A stretch of 43,564 nucleotides of DNA from Chitinophaga pinensis (GTDB lineage Bacteria > Bacteroidota > Bacteroidia > UKL13-3), in the NCBI GenBank assembly GCA_945861965.1, contig CAMAWM010000001.1, positions 1-43,564 on the forward strand, given 5' to 3'. The number at the start of each line of letters is the position of its first letter. Position 1 is the first letter of the stretch. A program made the translations under genes and the position numbers. The notes under the pieces are model-generated. The model saw nothing but the letters and a program-made list of their open reading frames with translations. It had not been told where the DNA came from and searched no databases. Positions 16,869 to 26,513 of this stretch are shown in pieces.

Positions 16869-18528
16869 GTTTTTTCACATCAATTAAAATTGTACTCAAA
16901 TCAATTTTAAAATCATCGGGATTTGTATAACTCAATTCTATGTTTCGCCATTTTGATTCTGCGATTAAATAAGAAAAACTGTTTTTAGTAATGCTTGCTC
17001 TGATTGGCATTTCCAAGCCACGTACATTGCTTTTTAGTCTGTATTGAAGCTCAAGTCCAGCGGCATTATTTTTTTTGATTTTATATTCGAATACAGGAAG
17101 TGTAGCTCGATGTAAATACTGAAGAAAAAATTCCGAAAAATCATATCCAGTTCTCTTAATCAAAAAGTCTTCAATCATTTTTGAGCTTGCAATTTTTCGT
17201 TTGAAGGCAATACTTAAATCGTACAAACTATTCATCCAAAGTGTATCGTTATTTAGCATATTTCGCATGGTATGTAGCATCCAACTTCCTTTGTAATAAA
17301 TGTCGTTATCTTTTCTGTTGTGAAAACTTACATCGTAAATTCCAATCATAGCTTGTCGGTTTTTTATTTTTTGTTTTTGCTCCAACAAATACTCAATGGC
17401 TTTTTCTTTTCCCAATGTAGATTCAACATACAAAGCTTCTGCATACGTTGTAAAAGATTCGTGCAGCCACATATCAGCAGCATCGTTACAACTAATGCTG
17501 TTTCCAAACCATTCGTGCCCACTTTCGTGTACGATGATAAAATCAAAATCAAATTTATTGTTTGAGAAATGATTGCCATAACTCACACAACTTTGGTGTT
17601 CCATTCCCCAATAATCGGTTTCAACTAATTTATAACCATCGTCCCAAAACGGATACGGTCCAAAATATTTTTCGAAACTTGCAAGCATCGTTTTGCATTG
17701 CTTAAAATGTTTATCGGCATCGGCTTCATGTCCTTGCAGAATATAATAATCAAGATTTAATACTCCATTTTTTGTGCTTGTATAATGGTCTTGAAGTCGT
17801 GTGTAATTTGCAACATTGATGGTGATATTGTAATTGTTTATTGGATAAGAAACTTGCCAATCAAATTGTTTAAATCCATTTTGCAATCTCAATTCGCCAA
17901 CAAATTTTCCGTTCGAAACGCCAACTAAATTATCAGGAACTTGCAAATGCATCAACATCGTTTCTGCTTCATCACTCAAATGATCTTTGCACGGTAGCCA
18001 GCAACTTGCGCCAATTCCTTCGCAAGCCAAACCAACCCAATCGTTGTTTAATCGGTCTTTTTTCCAAACAAATCCGCCATCCCAAGGTGCATTTTTTGCT
18101 TCAATCGGATTTCCCGAAAAGTAAACAATGATTTTTTCAGTACTTCCTTTGATTAACTTATTTTTGAATGAAACAAAACAAGCATTGCTATCTCGTTCAA
18201 ATTTTAATTCCTCTTTCCCATGTTCAATTTTTTCAATTTTCATGTTGGCGAAAAAATCGAGTTGGATTTTTTTTGCATCGTTCATTGTCAAAAATGTAAT
18301 TTCATTTTTGCCTGAAATAAATTTTTTTTCGGGATCTACCTTTACAGTTATTTCATACGTTTTCACATCGTAACAAGTCCGAAATTTTGTAAGTTTCCCA
18401 TGAAGATAATCGTATTTGCTAAAGGATTGAGAATGCAATGTGCCAATAATAAAAAAAGCTATCACACTTAATTTCAGTCTGATATTGTTTGAATAGTACA
18501 ATGAATAGGATGTGTTTTTCAAAAGCAA
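16858..18528 (-). CDS. Secreted M1-family metallopeptidase (aminopeptidase-like)
   Basis: This 556-residue gluzincin has zinc ligands His334 and His338 (HESGH) and Glu357, exactly 18 residues after the second His, as in family M1. The exopeptidase motif appears as GMEH (308-311), a common Bacteroidota version of GAMEN. An N-terminal beta-sandwich domain precedes the catalytic domain. A hydrophobic export signal around residues 18-33 (SVIAFFIIGTLHSQ) suggests a periplasmic or surface location. The start is uncertain: the frame opens with TTG at 18528 and no ATG lies before the signal, so another TTG (for example at 18501) is possible. It lies 15 bases after trhO and may be cotranscribed. Its 3' end overlaps polX by 11 bases. 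Confidence 0.88.
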   Translation of the reverse strand: MLLKNTSYSLYYSNNIRLKLSVIAFFIIGTLHSQSFSKYDYLHGKLTKFRTCYDVKTYEITVKVDPEKKFISGKNEITFLTMNDAKKIQLDFFANMKIEKIEHGKEELKFERDSNACFVSFKNKLIKGSTEKIIVYFSGNPIEAKNAPWDGGFVWKKDRLNNDWVGLACEGIGASCWLPCKDHLSDEAETMLMHLQVPDNLVGVSNGKFVGELRLQNGFKQFDWQVSYPINNYNITINVANYTRLQDHYTSTKNGVLNLDYYILQGHEADADKHFKQCKTMLASFEKYFGPYPFWDDGYKLVETDYWGMEHQSCVSYGNHFSNNKFDFDFIIVHESGHEWFGNSISCNDAADMWLHESFTTYAEALYVESTLGKEKAIEYLLEQKQKIKNRQAMIGIYDVSFHNRKDNDIYYKGSWMLHTMRNMLNNDTLWMNSLYDLSIAFKRKIASSKMIEDFLIKRTGYDFSEFFLQYLHRATLPVFEYKIKKNNAAGLELQYRLKSNVRGLEMPIRASITKNSFSYLIAESKWRNIELSYTNPDDFKIDLSTILIDVKKLND

Positions 18529-18543
18529 AAAATTGGATTGTTA

Positions 18544-19476
18544 TTACGAATCTATGGAATGTCGAGTATAATATCCAGTTCCGTTATACACGCGCTTTTT
18601 TGGGTTATTTTTACACTCGTCATTACAAGCACCCTGCATTTCTTCAGAGCATTTTTCGCACATATTAAATTGTTCGTTGCAATCAATGTTTGCACAATTT
18701 AAACTGCGGTTTGTTGGCTCGTCACATTGCTTACACATTGCTATAAACTGCGGATTTACATTGTTTATCGGAATAGAAACTCTTCCGTCAAACACATACA
18801 ATGCGCCATCAAAATCTTTTCCGCCTGTCTCTTTCGAATAGCCAATAATTCCGTTGTGTAATTGAAACACATCTTTGAATCCTTCTTTTAATAACAATGC
18901 ACTGGCTTTTTCGCATTTAATTCCACCGGTACAACAAGTTATTATTTTTTTGTTTTTGTATTTTTTAAGTTCAGCAATTTTTTGCGGAAACTCTCTGAAG
19001 TTTTCAATGTCAAGTGTAACAGAATTTTTAAACTTACCTAATCTTGTTTCGTAATTGCTTCTAACATCCAACACCAACACATCGTCCTGTTCTTTCATCT
19101 GTTGAAATTCGGCACCATTTAAGTGTATTCCAGTTTGTTTTGTTGGATCAATTATTTTAGGATTTCGCAAGCCACTAAAAACAATTTCTTTTTTTAATCT
19201 TACATGCATTCGTTGAAATGCGTGTTCGTTTGATGCATCAATTTTAAATTCGATTTTCGCAAAACGAGCATCGGATTTTAAGTCTTTCATGTACTGTTCG
19301 CAGGCTTCAACTTTGCCACTAATACTTCCGTTAATTCCTTCGTTGGCAATATAAATTCGACCTCGAAGTTTTAAACTTTTGCAATACGCCAAATGCTTTT
19401 CAGCAAATTGCGATGCATCATCAATTGTGGTGTAATTGTAGTAAGCTAAGATTAAGTATTTGTCTGAACGATCCAT
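18544..19476 (-). CDS. trhO: tRNA uridine(34) hydroxylase, rhodanese-type
   Basis: This 310-residue TrhO (YceA) family protein hydroxylates U34 of certain tRNAs in an oxygen-dependent route to 5-hydroxyuridine and related wobble modifications. The N-terminal ferredoxin-like domain has RGRIYIANEGINGS (39-52). The central rhodanese domain has VLDVRSNYE (134-142) and the active loop CTGGIKCEKAS with the catalytic Cys at 182. The C-terminal region is a Cys-rich zinc-binding-like segment (CKQC, C-x-C pairs, CEKC, CNDEC). Length and domain order are normal for the family. ATG 19476 is preceded by TACCTTCG (19488-19495, minus strand), a close relative of the -7 consensus. It lies 67 bases downstream of tyrS. 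Confidence 0.93.
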   Translation of the reverse strand: MDRSDKYLILAYYNYTTIDDASQFAEKHLAYCKSLKLRGRIYIANEGINGSISGKVEACEQYMKDLKSDARFAKIEFKIDASNEHAFQRMHVRLKKEIVFSGLRNPKIIDPTKQTGIHLNGAEFQQMKEQDDVLVLDVRSNYETRLGKFKNSVTLDIENFREFPQKIAELKKYKNKKIITCCTGGIKCEKASALLLKEGFKDVFQLHNGIIGYSKETGGKDFDGALYVFDGRVSIPINNVNPQFIAMCKQCDEPTNRSLNCANIDCNEQFNMCEKCSEEMQGACNDECKNNPKKRVYNGTGYYTRHSIDS

Positions 19477-19543
19477 TTATTGTAGTACGAAGGTATTGGA
19501 TTTTAGAATCAAAATTGCTGATAGCAATTACGATTTAATTGAA

Positions 19544-20824
19544 TTATAAAGCAACAATTAAGTAATAATTCTTCTTCCCTTTTTGTATTACCAAATATTT
19601 ATTGTTGATGAGTTGTGTTGCATTAATTGCTAAATTAATATCATCGGTTTTTTCTTTGTTGATGCTTACTCCGCCAGCTTGAAGCATTTTTCGCGCTTCG
19701 CCTTTCGAAGTAAAAATTTGTGTTTTTTCGGCCAATAAATCTAAGATAGGAATCCCGCTTTCAAATTCTGATTTTGCAATTTTGAATTGAGGAACACCTT
19801 CAAAAATATCTAAAAAAGTATTTTCATCTAATTTAGCAAAAGCATCTGCGGTTGCGTTGCCAAATAAAATGTTGGATGCTTCAACTGCCGATTCGTAATC
19901 GACAACTGAGTGAACACGAATTGTAATTTCTTTTGCCAATGCTTTTTGCAATATTCTTTCATGCGGTGCTTTTGCATGTTCAGTTTCTAAGGTTTCAATT
20001 TCATTTTTGCTAAGCAAAGAGAAAATGCAAATAAAAATTTTTACATCTTCATCGCTTGCATTCATCCAAAATTGATAAAATTTATAGGCGGATGTTTTAG
20101 AAGCATTCAACCAAATATTCCCACTTTCTGTTTTGCCAAATTTTGTTCCATCTGCTTTTTTTATCAAAGGCGTTGTTAAGGCAAATGCATCGGCAGTTTG
20201 TGATTTTCTTCGCAATAATTCTGTACCTGTAACAATATTTCCCCATTGATCGCTACCGCCCATTTGTATTTTGCAGTTTTTGTTGTGGTACAAATAGTAA
20301 AAATCAAATCCCTGAACTAATTGATAGGTGAATTCAGTAAAACTCATTCCGGTTTCCAATCTGTTCTTTACCGAATCTTTTGCCAACATGTAATTGATGG
20401 AAATATGTTTGCCAACATCTCTAATAAAATCAAGAAATGTAAAATCTTTAAACCAATCGTAATTGTTTACAATTTCAGCAGAATTTTCACCGCAATTAAA
20501 ATCTAAAAATTTTTCGAGTTGTTTTTTTTGGCAGTTAAGATTGTGTTGTAATATTTCTTCGCTTAGCAAATTGCGTTCTTCGCTTTTGCCGCTTGGATCG
20601 CCAACCATTCCAGTAGCGCCACCTATCAATGCAATAGGTTTGTGTCCGCATTTTTGAAAATGCATCAAGGTCATTATTTGAACTAAATTTCCTACACCAA
20701 GCGAATCGCTTGTTGGATCAAAACCAATATAGCCACTAACCATTCCTTTGCTAAGCAAATCCTCAGTTCCGGGCATTATATCGTGCAACATGCCTCGCCA
20801 TTTCAATTCTTCAACAAAGTTCAT
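19544..20824 (-). CDS. tyrS: Tyrosyl-tRNA synthetase with unusual HIGH-motif sequence
   Basis: This 426-residue class I TyrRS charges tRNA-Tyr. It has the Rossmann catalytic domain (GFDPTSDSL at 34-42), the tyrosine-binding region ([13 protein letters not shown] and [11 protein letters not shown] at 187-197), the KMSKS-equivalent KFGKT (228-232) and the C-terminal S4 RNA-binding domain ([17 protein letters not shown]). The HIGH motif reads GVGN at residues 43-46: the first His is Gly and the last is Asn. Asn in the last position is known in TyrRS enzymes, but Gly in the first is not what I expect, because that His helps stabilise the adenylation transition state. Everything else is intact and full length, so I call it functional. 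Confidence 0.94.
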   Translation of the reverse strand: MNFVEELKWRGMLHDIMPGTEDLLSKGMVSGYIGFDPTSDSLGVGNLVQIMTLMHFQKCGHKPIALIGGATGMVGDPSGKSEERNLLSEEILQHNLNCQKKQLEKFLDFNCGENSAEIVNNYDWFKDFTFLDFIRDVGKHISINYMLAKDSVKNRLETGMSFTEFTYQLVQGFDFYYLYHNKNCKIQMGGSDQWGNIVTGTELLRRKSQTADAFALTTPLIKKADGTKFGKTESGNIWLNASKTSAYKFYQFWMNASDEDVKIFICIFSLLSKNEIETLETEHAKAPHERILQKALAKEITIRVHSVVDYESAVEASNILFGNATADAFAKLDENTFLDIFEGVPQFKIAKSEFESGIPILDLLAEKTQIFTSKGEARKMLQAGGVSINKEKTDDINLAINATQLINNKYLVIQKGKKNYYLIVAL

Positions 20825-20979
20825 CGTAAATGTTTTTTTGCGAAAATAGTTATTTTTGGGGTTTTGAAATGCTTTTTAAGTATCGTAAAAGACGCCTAAA
20901 TTCTTAATGTTTCTATTTTATGTAGCAAAAAATTCAGAATGATAAAATTGTCAGTTATTTTAAATTCATTTGCAAAACA

Positions 20980-22080
20980 ATGTTCGAAATAGGATTAACA
21001 GCTACACTTTTTTTGTTTTTATGTATTCAAATTGCACTTCTTGTTTCTTTGCTTTTGCTTGAAAAAACTAAAAAAGGAATTTCTACAACACATTTTCCAT
21101 TTGTTTCAATATTAATTGCTGCACGAAACGAGGAGGAAAATATTGTAAACTGTTTAAAAAGTATTGAATTTCTTGATTACCCAATTGAAAGCTATGAAGT
21201 TTTAATTGGCAATGATTCTTCGACAGACAAAACTTCAGAAATCGTCTGTAAATTTATAGATGGCAAACCCAATTTTAAATTAATTGAAATTACTCAAACA
21301 CTTGGAAAAGCAAGAGCGAAAGCAAATGTTTTAGCCAATTTAGTTAAGGAATCAAAAGGCGATATTTTATTTGTAACAGATGCCGATATTGAAGTAAAAT
21401 CTACATGGATAAAAGCGCTAATAAAACATTTTGATAATGCAAAAATTGGAATTGTTTCAGGAAGTACAATTGTTCGCGACAAAGGTTTTTTTGCGTCAAT
21501 GCAAGGTTTGGATTGGTTGTATTTTTCGGGAATGTTAATTGGTTTTGACCGAATGGGAATTAAAAGCACAGCAGTTGGCAACAACATGGCATTTAGAAAA
21601 TCAGCATATCTAAGCACAGGAGGGTATGAAAACATAGATTTTTCGGTAACCGAAGATTTTAAACTTTTTTCTGAAATTAGAAAACAAGATTGGCAATCAG
21701 TAAATGTAATTGAATTTGACAGTTTGAATTTCTCAAAATCTCAAAAATCAGTTTCGGATTTTTTACACCAACGAAAGCGCTGGATGCTTGGTGCAATGGA
21801 TTTGCCTTTTGAATGGAAAATAATTTTTGGATTGTATGCTTTGTTTTATCCAATACTTTTTGTGTTGTTTTCTTTCAATCCTACCAATGCTGTTTTTATC
21901 TGTATTGCAAAAATCACTTTACAAAGTTTGATCATCTTTCACCTTAATTTTAAACTAAAATTAAAGAACAATTGTTTTCAGATTTGCCTCTTAGAATTGT
22001 TTGTAATTTTTAGCACTGTTTCAACTATGTTGTTTTTTGTGTTGCCTATAAAAATGTTGTGGAAAAACAGAATTTACTAG
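20980..22080 (+). CDS. Membrane-associated family 2 glycosyltransferase
   Basis: This 366-residue GT-A fold glycosyltransferase starts with a membrane helix (about 5-27). The catalytic domain follows, with VSILIAARNEEEN (42-54), the DAD metal/nucleotide-sugar motif (134-136), TED as catalytic-base region (224-226), and QRKRW (264-268), which fits the QxxRW motif of processive GT2 enzymes. Two or three hydrophobic segments end the protein (about 280-360). The product could be a membrane-anchored glycan or glycolipid; the substrate cannot be told. No other exopolysaccharide genes are nearby. It is followed after 29 bases by the metallo-hydrolase gene. Confidence 0.88.
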   Translation: MFEIGLTATLFLFLCIQIALLVSLLLLEKTKKGISTTHFPFVSILIAARNEEENIVNCLKSIEFLDYPIESYEVLIGNDSSTDKTSEIVCKFIDGKPNFKLIEITQTLGKARAKANVLANLVKESKGDILFVTDADIEVKSTWIKALIKHFDNAKIGIVSGSTIVRDKGFFASMQGLDWLYFSGMLIGFDRMGIKSTAVGNNMAFRKSAYLSTGGYENIDFSVTEDFKLFSEIRKQDWQSVNVIEFDSLNFSKSQKSVSDFLHQRKRWMLGAMDLPFEWKIIFGLYALFYPILFVLFSFNPTNAVFICIAKITLQSLIIFHLNFKLKLKNNCFQICLLELFVIFSTVSTMLFFVLPIKMLWKNRIY

Positions 22081-22109
22081 CAATATTAAGCTACATTTGT
22101 TGCCAATAA

Positions 22110-22748
22110 ATGATATATATTCAGTCTTTTACTTTCAATGATTTTCAGGAAAATACCTACATACTTTTTGACGAAACAAAAGAGGCAATTATAATAGATG
22201 CGGGTTGTTTCTATGAAAACGAAAAACACGAACTTTCAGATTTTATAGTTTCAAAAAAACTCAAACCGGTCAAATTAATTAATACACATTGCCACATCGA
22301 TCATGTATTGGGAAATGAATATTGTGCGAAAAAATATGACCTAAAACTTTATTTACACAAAGACGAACTTAAAACATATAGCGATGCTGAAAAATGGACT
22401 GCAATGTTTGGAATTCCTCCATTAACTCAACCTCAAATTATTGAGTTTATTGATGAAAATTCAATCGTTAATTTTGGCAATTCTGAACTTAGTATTTTGT
22501 CAACTCCGGGCCATTCTGTTGCAAGCATTTCATTTTACAACAAAGCGCAAAATTTTGTCATTGCGGGCGATGTTTTATTCAGACAAAGTATTGGAAGAAC
22601 CGATTTGCCAGGAGGCAACTTTGATGTGTTAATATCAAGTATTAAGAATAAAATATTTACCTTGCCTGATGAAACAATTGTTTATTCGGGTCATGGAATC
22701 GAAACGACAGTTGGATATGAAAAAACACACAATCCGTTTTTACAATAA
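22110..22748 (+). CDS. Metallo-beta-lactamase-fold hydrolase (glyoxalase II-like)
   Basis: This 212-residue protein has the metal-binding motif THCHIDH with His60, His62, Asp64 and His65. It also has STPGHS for the next His ligand, FVIAGDVLF for the bridging Asp, and a final YSGHG. This pattern fits the short hydroxyacylglutathione-hydrolase-like group, which hydrolyses thioesters or related substrates; the exact substrate is unknown. It probably follows the glycosyltransferase in one transcript, although TACATTTG at 22092-22099 could serve as a separate -7 element. ATG 22110 is the natural start because the first strand (IYIQSFTFNDFQENTY) begins right there. Confidence 0.9.
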   Translation: MIYIQSFTFNDFQENTYILFDETKEAIIIDAGCFYENEKHELSDFIVSKKLKPVKLINTHCHIDHVLGNEYCAKKYDLKLYLHKDELKTYSDAEKWTAMFGIPPLTQPQIIEFIDENSIVNFGNSELSILSTPGHSVASISFYNKAQNFVIAGDVLFRQSIGRTDLPGGNFDVLISSIKNKIFTLPDETIVYSGHGIETTVGYEKTHNPFLQ

Positions 22749-22769
22749 ATTAAAATTTAAACCGAAGCT

Positions 22770-22916
22770 ATGAACTGGCAATATTTAGTAGTTGCATTGA
22801 TTTTTGCTTTTGCTTGTTACTACATTATAAAAATAATTATTAAAAGCACAAAAGGCGAAAGCCACTGCGAGAGCGGGGATTGTAAGCATGTAATCAAACC
22901 AGAAAAAAAATCATAA
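22770..22916 (+). CDS. Small Cys-rich membrane protein, FeoB-associated type
   Basis: This is a 48-codon ORF. It encodes an N-terminal hydrophobic helix (residues about 5-24, beginning MNWQYLVVALIFAFACYYII), a basic stop-transfer stretch, and a tail with CESGDC followed by KH and a Lys-rich end. This matches the pattern of the short FeoB-associated Cys-rich membrane proteins: one transmembrane helix and a cytoplasmic Cys-x4-Cys cluster. Those proteins are thought to accompany ferrous iron transport, but no feoA or feoB is in the window, so the role is inferred only from shape. It lies 21 bases after the hydrolase gene on the same strand. Confidence 0.65.
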   Translation: MNWQYLVVALIFAFACYYIIKIIIKSTKGESHCESGDCKHVIKPEKKS

Positions 22917-22991
22917 ATTAGTACAAGACACACAATACCAATTTGCAAAATCTGTCGTTATCCTAAATCAAAAAGCTATTTTGCATCGCAA

Positions 22992-24431
22992 ATGAAATTC
23001 TTAAAATTAGTAATTCTTCTTTTTATAATTTGTATTACAATTCAAAGTTGTAGAAAGGATGATGAATTTACAAAAGCCGGAATTCACTTGAAATTTTCAA
23101 CCGATTCGTTAGACTTTGATACAATTTTTTCGATGAAAGAAAACGGAGGAACAGAACCGCTTTCTATCACGCTACAACTTCGAGTTACAAATCCTGATGC
23201 ATACGCTGTGAAAACAAATATTAGGATGAAAGGAAATCAATATGGAATATATAAATTAAATGCTGATGGAAGAAGTGGCAACGGACCTTTTCAGGAAATT
23301 GATGAAGTTGAAATTCGCGGAAAAGACAGCATTTTTATTTTTGTTCAGGCATATATAAACCAAATTTCTTCCAATGTTCCGTTTGTTGTAGCTGATCAAA
23401 TATTGTTTGAAACCAATGGAGTAATTCAAGATGTAGATATTATTTCATACCCGCAAGATGCAAACTATTTAAGAGATTCGGTATTGGCAACGGGCACATT
23501 AAATTGGAGCAATTCAAAACCATATGTTATTTATAATTCAATTTTAATTCCTGAGGGATGTACATTAAATATTCCTTCAGGCACAAAAATTTACAGCCAT
23601 ACACAATCTGTAATTCTAGTTGAGGGAACATTAAATGTTCAGGGAAATGTTTTAGATCCAGTAGTTTTTCAAGGCGATAGATTAGAGGACGATTATAAAG
23701 ATGTTTTTGGGCAATGGATTGGAATTTGGTTTAGGCAAAAAAGCAAGAATAATGTTGTTCAAGGAGCAGTTATAAAAAATGGATATTTAGGCATAAGAGT
23801 GGATTCATCATCGGTTAATAGCAATCCAAAATTAACACTCAAACAAACCATAATTAAAAACATGAGTGCCGTTGGATTGTTATGTTATTCGGCAGATATA
23901 AAGGCGGAAAATAACTTGATTGTAAATTGCGGACAATATACTTTTGTCGGAGAATTAGGGGGGACGTACGAACTTACTCACAACACTTTTGCGGCATACA
24001 ATGGTCAAACAGGAAGACAAAATCCATCTTTTTATTTAAGCAATTCGCCCTATAAAGATTCTGCAGGAACGCCCTATAAATTTCCTTTGAATTACACGTT
24101 GATCAACAATATTATTTATGGGCCAAATGAAGACGAGATTTATTTTAATAAAGAAATAGATGGCGGAACAATTACCGAAACAGTAAAAAACAATGCAATA
24201 AGAACAAAAGAATTTTTCAATTATTTAAGTGTAAGTACAAGTTCTATAAACCAAAACATGTTGAATATTGATCCGTTATTTTCAGAAACATATACTAGCA
24301 AATTTGATTTGAAGGCTGGAACTCCCTGTAAAGGAAAAGGTTTAAGCGGAATTGGAATTAATATTGATCTAAAAGATATCTCGCGAACAACAAATCCCTA
24401 TCCGACAATTGGCGCTTACGAAGCACCTTAA
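22992..24431 (+). CDS. Lipoprotein with right-handed beta-helix domain
   Basis: This 479-residue protein starts with a lipoprotein signal (MKFLKLVILLFIICITIQSC, lipid attachment at Cys20), followed by an acidic RKDDE tail start. Residues about 35-150 form a beta-sandwich-like domain. From about 165 onward are beta-helix rungs with an N-terminal cap (SILIPEGCTLNIPSGTKIYS) and repeated units such as LTLKQTIIKNMSAVGLLC. It ends with a PTIGAYE motif that also closes beta-helix modules of the giant protein at 8085-15107. It is probably anchored in the outer membrane; function is unknown, perhaps glycan binding. No polysaccharide lyase catalytic residues are recognisable. Confidence 0.85.
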   Translation: MKFLKLVILLFIICITIQSCRKDDEFTKAGIHLKFSTDSLDFDTIFSMKENGGTEPLSITLQLRVTNPDAYAVKTNIRMKGNQYGIYKLNADGRSGNGPFQEIDEVEIRGKDSIFIFVQAYINQISSNVPFVVADQILFETNGVIQDVDIISYPQDANYLRDSVLATGTLNWSNSKPYVIYNSILIPEGCTLNIPSGTKIYSHTQSVILVEGTLNVQGNVLDPVVFQGDRLEDDYKDVFGQWIGIWFRQKSKNNVVQGAVIKNGYLGIRVDSSSVNSNPKLTLKQTIIKNMSAVGLLCYSADIKAENNLIVNCGQYTFVGELGGTYELTHNTFAAYNGQTGRQNPSFYLSNSPYKDSAGTPYKFPLNYTLINNIIYGPNEDEIYFNKEIDGGTITETVKNNAIRTKEFFNYLSVSTSSINQNMLNIDPLFSETYTSKFDLKAGTPCKGKGLSGIGINIDLKDISRTTNPYPTIGAYEAP

Positions 24432-24490
24432 TTAATAAATAAATGTAAGGATGGAAATTGATTATTTTCGCCATCGGATTTTATAAATAC

Positions 24491-26509
24491 ATGCTTCAAT
24501 TCAACAAAAAAAATTACAACAATGAGGTTTTAATAGATTTATACAAATCCATTTTAAAGCCACGAATGATTGAAGAAAAAATGTTGATTCTTCTTCGTCA
24601 GGGAAAAGTTAGCAAATGGTTTAGCGGAATTGGTCAAGAGGCAATAAGTGTTGGTTGTGTAAAAGCCTTGAACGCGGATGAATATGTTTTGCCTTTGCAT
24701 AGAAATCTTGGAGTTTTTACAGCACGAAACATTCCGTTTGCAAAACTTTTTAGCCAATGGCAAGGAAAAGTTGATGGTTTTTCAAAAGGAAGAGAACGCA
24801 GTTTTCATTTTGGCACCAATGAGTTTCACATTGTAGGAATGATTTCTCATTTAGGCGCAATGCTTGGTGTTGCCGATGGAATAGCATTGGCAAATAAATT
24901 AAAAAATGAAAAAAAAGTAACTGTAGTTTTTAGCGGTGATGGAGGTGCAAGCGAAGGCGATTTTCACGAAGCATTAAACACAGCTGCCGTTTGGCAATTA
25001 CCCGTTATTTTTTTAATTGAAAACAATGGCTATGGGCTTTCAACTCCAAGCAGCGAACAATTTAATTTTAAAAGTTTTGTCGATAAAGGAATTGGTTATG
25101 GCATGGAAGCTATCAGTATTGACGGAAATAATATTTTAGAAGTTTTTGATACATTTAATACGCTTACAAAATCAATAAGAGATAATCCACGCCCAGTTTT
25201 GCTCGAGTGTTTAACATTTAGAATGCGTGGACACGAAGAAGCTTCGGGTGTTAAATATGTGCCGCAAGAATCATTTGAAATTTGGGCTAAAAAAGATCCA
25301 GTTATAAATTATCAGCGTTATTTAGTTGAGCAAAATATATTGACTGAAGATAAAATTCAAAGCATTAGAAATGAAATAAAAAATGAAATAGATGCTGGAG
25401 TTGATGAGGTTTTATCAAAACCAGAAATCATACCAAATACTGAATTTGAACTTAAGGATGTTTATCAAAAAGTGGAGTTGCCAATAAGCACACATTTTGA
25501 TAATTTGCAACATGTAATCGTCAAACCACAATCGAATAAAAAAACCAAAAAGCGTTTGGTTGATGCAATCAGCGATGGATTGCGGCAAAGTATGAAACGC
25601 CATCCCGAATTGGTTTTAATGGGACAAGACATTGCAGAATACGGTGGAGTTTTTAAAATCACACAAGGGTTTTTAGAAGAATTTGGAAAAGAAAGAGTTC
25701 GCAATACACCACTTTGCGAAAGTGCAATAATTGGTGCTGCATACGGAATTTCAATTAAAGGAATGAAGGCAATGGTTGAAATGCAATTTGCTGATTTTGC
25801 AACGGTTGGTTTTAATCAGATTGTAAATAATTTGGCAAAGAGTTATTACCGTTGGGGACAAAATGCAGATGTGGTAATTCGTATGCCAACAGGTGCAGGA
25901 GTTGGCGCAGGGCCATTTCATTCTCAGTCAAATGAAGCTTGGTTTTTTCATGTGCCTGGATTAAAAATTGTGTATCCATCAACACCAAGTGATGCAAAAG
26001 GATTATTGACTGCAAGTATCAACGATCCAAATCCAGTTTTGTTTTTTGAACATAAAAATTTGTATCGATCAGTAGAATTAGAGGAAGCAGTTTTTGACGA
26101 TTATTATATGTTGGAAATTGGACCAGCACGAAAAGTAAGAGAGGGAAAAGAGGTATCAATTATTACTTACGGAGCAGGTGTGCATTGGGCGATGAAATAC
26201 GTTGCCGAAAAAAATATTGATGCAGATATTGTAGATTTAAGAACACTTTTGCCTTGGGATAAAATTGCTGTGGAAGAAAGTGTGAAACGAACAGGGAAAG
26301 TTATTATTTTGCATGAAGATACTTTGACAGGTGGAATAGGAGCTGAAATTGCGGCACACATTGCGCAACATTGTTTTCAAAATTTAGATGCGCCTATTGT
26401 TCGCACCGCTAGTTTGGATACTCCAGTTCCGTTTAATTTGGATTTAGAACAAAATTTTTTACCCAATGAAAGATTTAAAACGGATTTGGATAAATTAATA
26501 AATTATTGA
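24491..26509 (+). CDS. Fused alpha/beta E1 subunit of a 2-oxoacid dehydrogenase (branched-chain type)
   Basis: This thiamine-diphosphate enzyme joins both E1 subunits of a 2-oxoacid dehydrogenase in one chain. Counting from ATG 24491 (672 residues), the alpha half (1 to about 335) has the TPP motif GDGGASEGDFHEAL starting at about residue 149 and ending in IENNGYGLSTP. The beta half (about 350-672) has GQDIAEYGGVFKITQGF, CESAIIGAAYG and a transketolase C-terminal domain (VREGKEVSIITYGAG). Such fusions are frequent in Bacteroidota and are usually assigned to branched-chain 2-oxoacid oxidation, although pyruvate cannot be excluded. E2 and E3 are not in the window. The frame could open earlier at TTG 24458, but the ATG is adjacent to the conserved start of the domain. 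The next gene begins 4 bases after its stop. Confidence 0.92.
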   Translation: MLQFNKKNYNNEVLIDLYKSILKPRMIEEKMLILLRQGKVSKWFSGIGQEAISVGCVKALNADEYVLPLHRNLGVFTARNIPFAKLFSQWQGKVDGFSKGRERSFHFGTNEFHIVGMISHLGAMLGVADGIALANKLKNEKKVTVVFSGDGGASEGDFHEALNTAAVWQLPVIFLIENNGYGLSTPSSEQFNFKSFVDKGIGYGMEAISIDGNNILEVFDTFNTLTKSIRDNPRPVLLECLTFRMRGHEEASGVKYVPQESFEIWAKKDPVINYQRYLVEQNILTEDKIQSIRNEIKNEIDAGVDEVLSKPEIIPNTEFELKDVYQKVELPISTHFDNLQHVIVKPQSNKKTKKRLVDAISDGLRQSMKRHPELVLMGQDIAEYGGVFKITQGFLEEFGKERVRNTPLCESAIIGAAYGISIKGMKAMVEMQFADFATVGFNQIVNNLAKSYYRWGQNADVVIRMPTGAGVGAGPFHSQSNEAWFFHVPGLKIVYPSTPSDAKGLLTASINDPNPVLFFEHKNLYRSVELEEAVFDDYYMLEIGPARKVREGKEVSIITYGAGVHWAMKYVAEKNIDADIVDLRTLLPWDKIAVEESVKRTGKVIILHEDTLTGGIGAEIAAHIAQHCFQNLDAPIVRTASLDTPVPFNLDLEQNFLPNERFKTDLDKLINY

Positions 26510-26513
26510 ATCA

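Noticed and set aside
17580-17620. Loss of the M1 exopeptidase motif (GMEH instead of GAMEN).
   Set aside because: GMEH variants are usual in Bacteroidota M1 peptidases and the zinc site is complete, so it is not evidence of inactivation.
19544-20824. TyrRS might be a pseudogene because of the GVGN motif.
   Set aside because: The frame is full length, the KFGKT motif, tyrosine-binding residues and S4 domain are intact, and it is the only tyrS seen; a working enzyme with an unusual motif is likelier.
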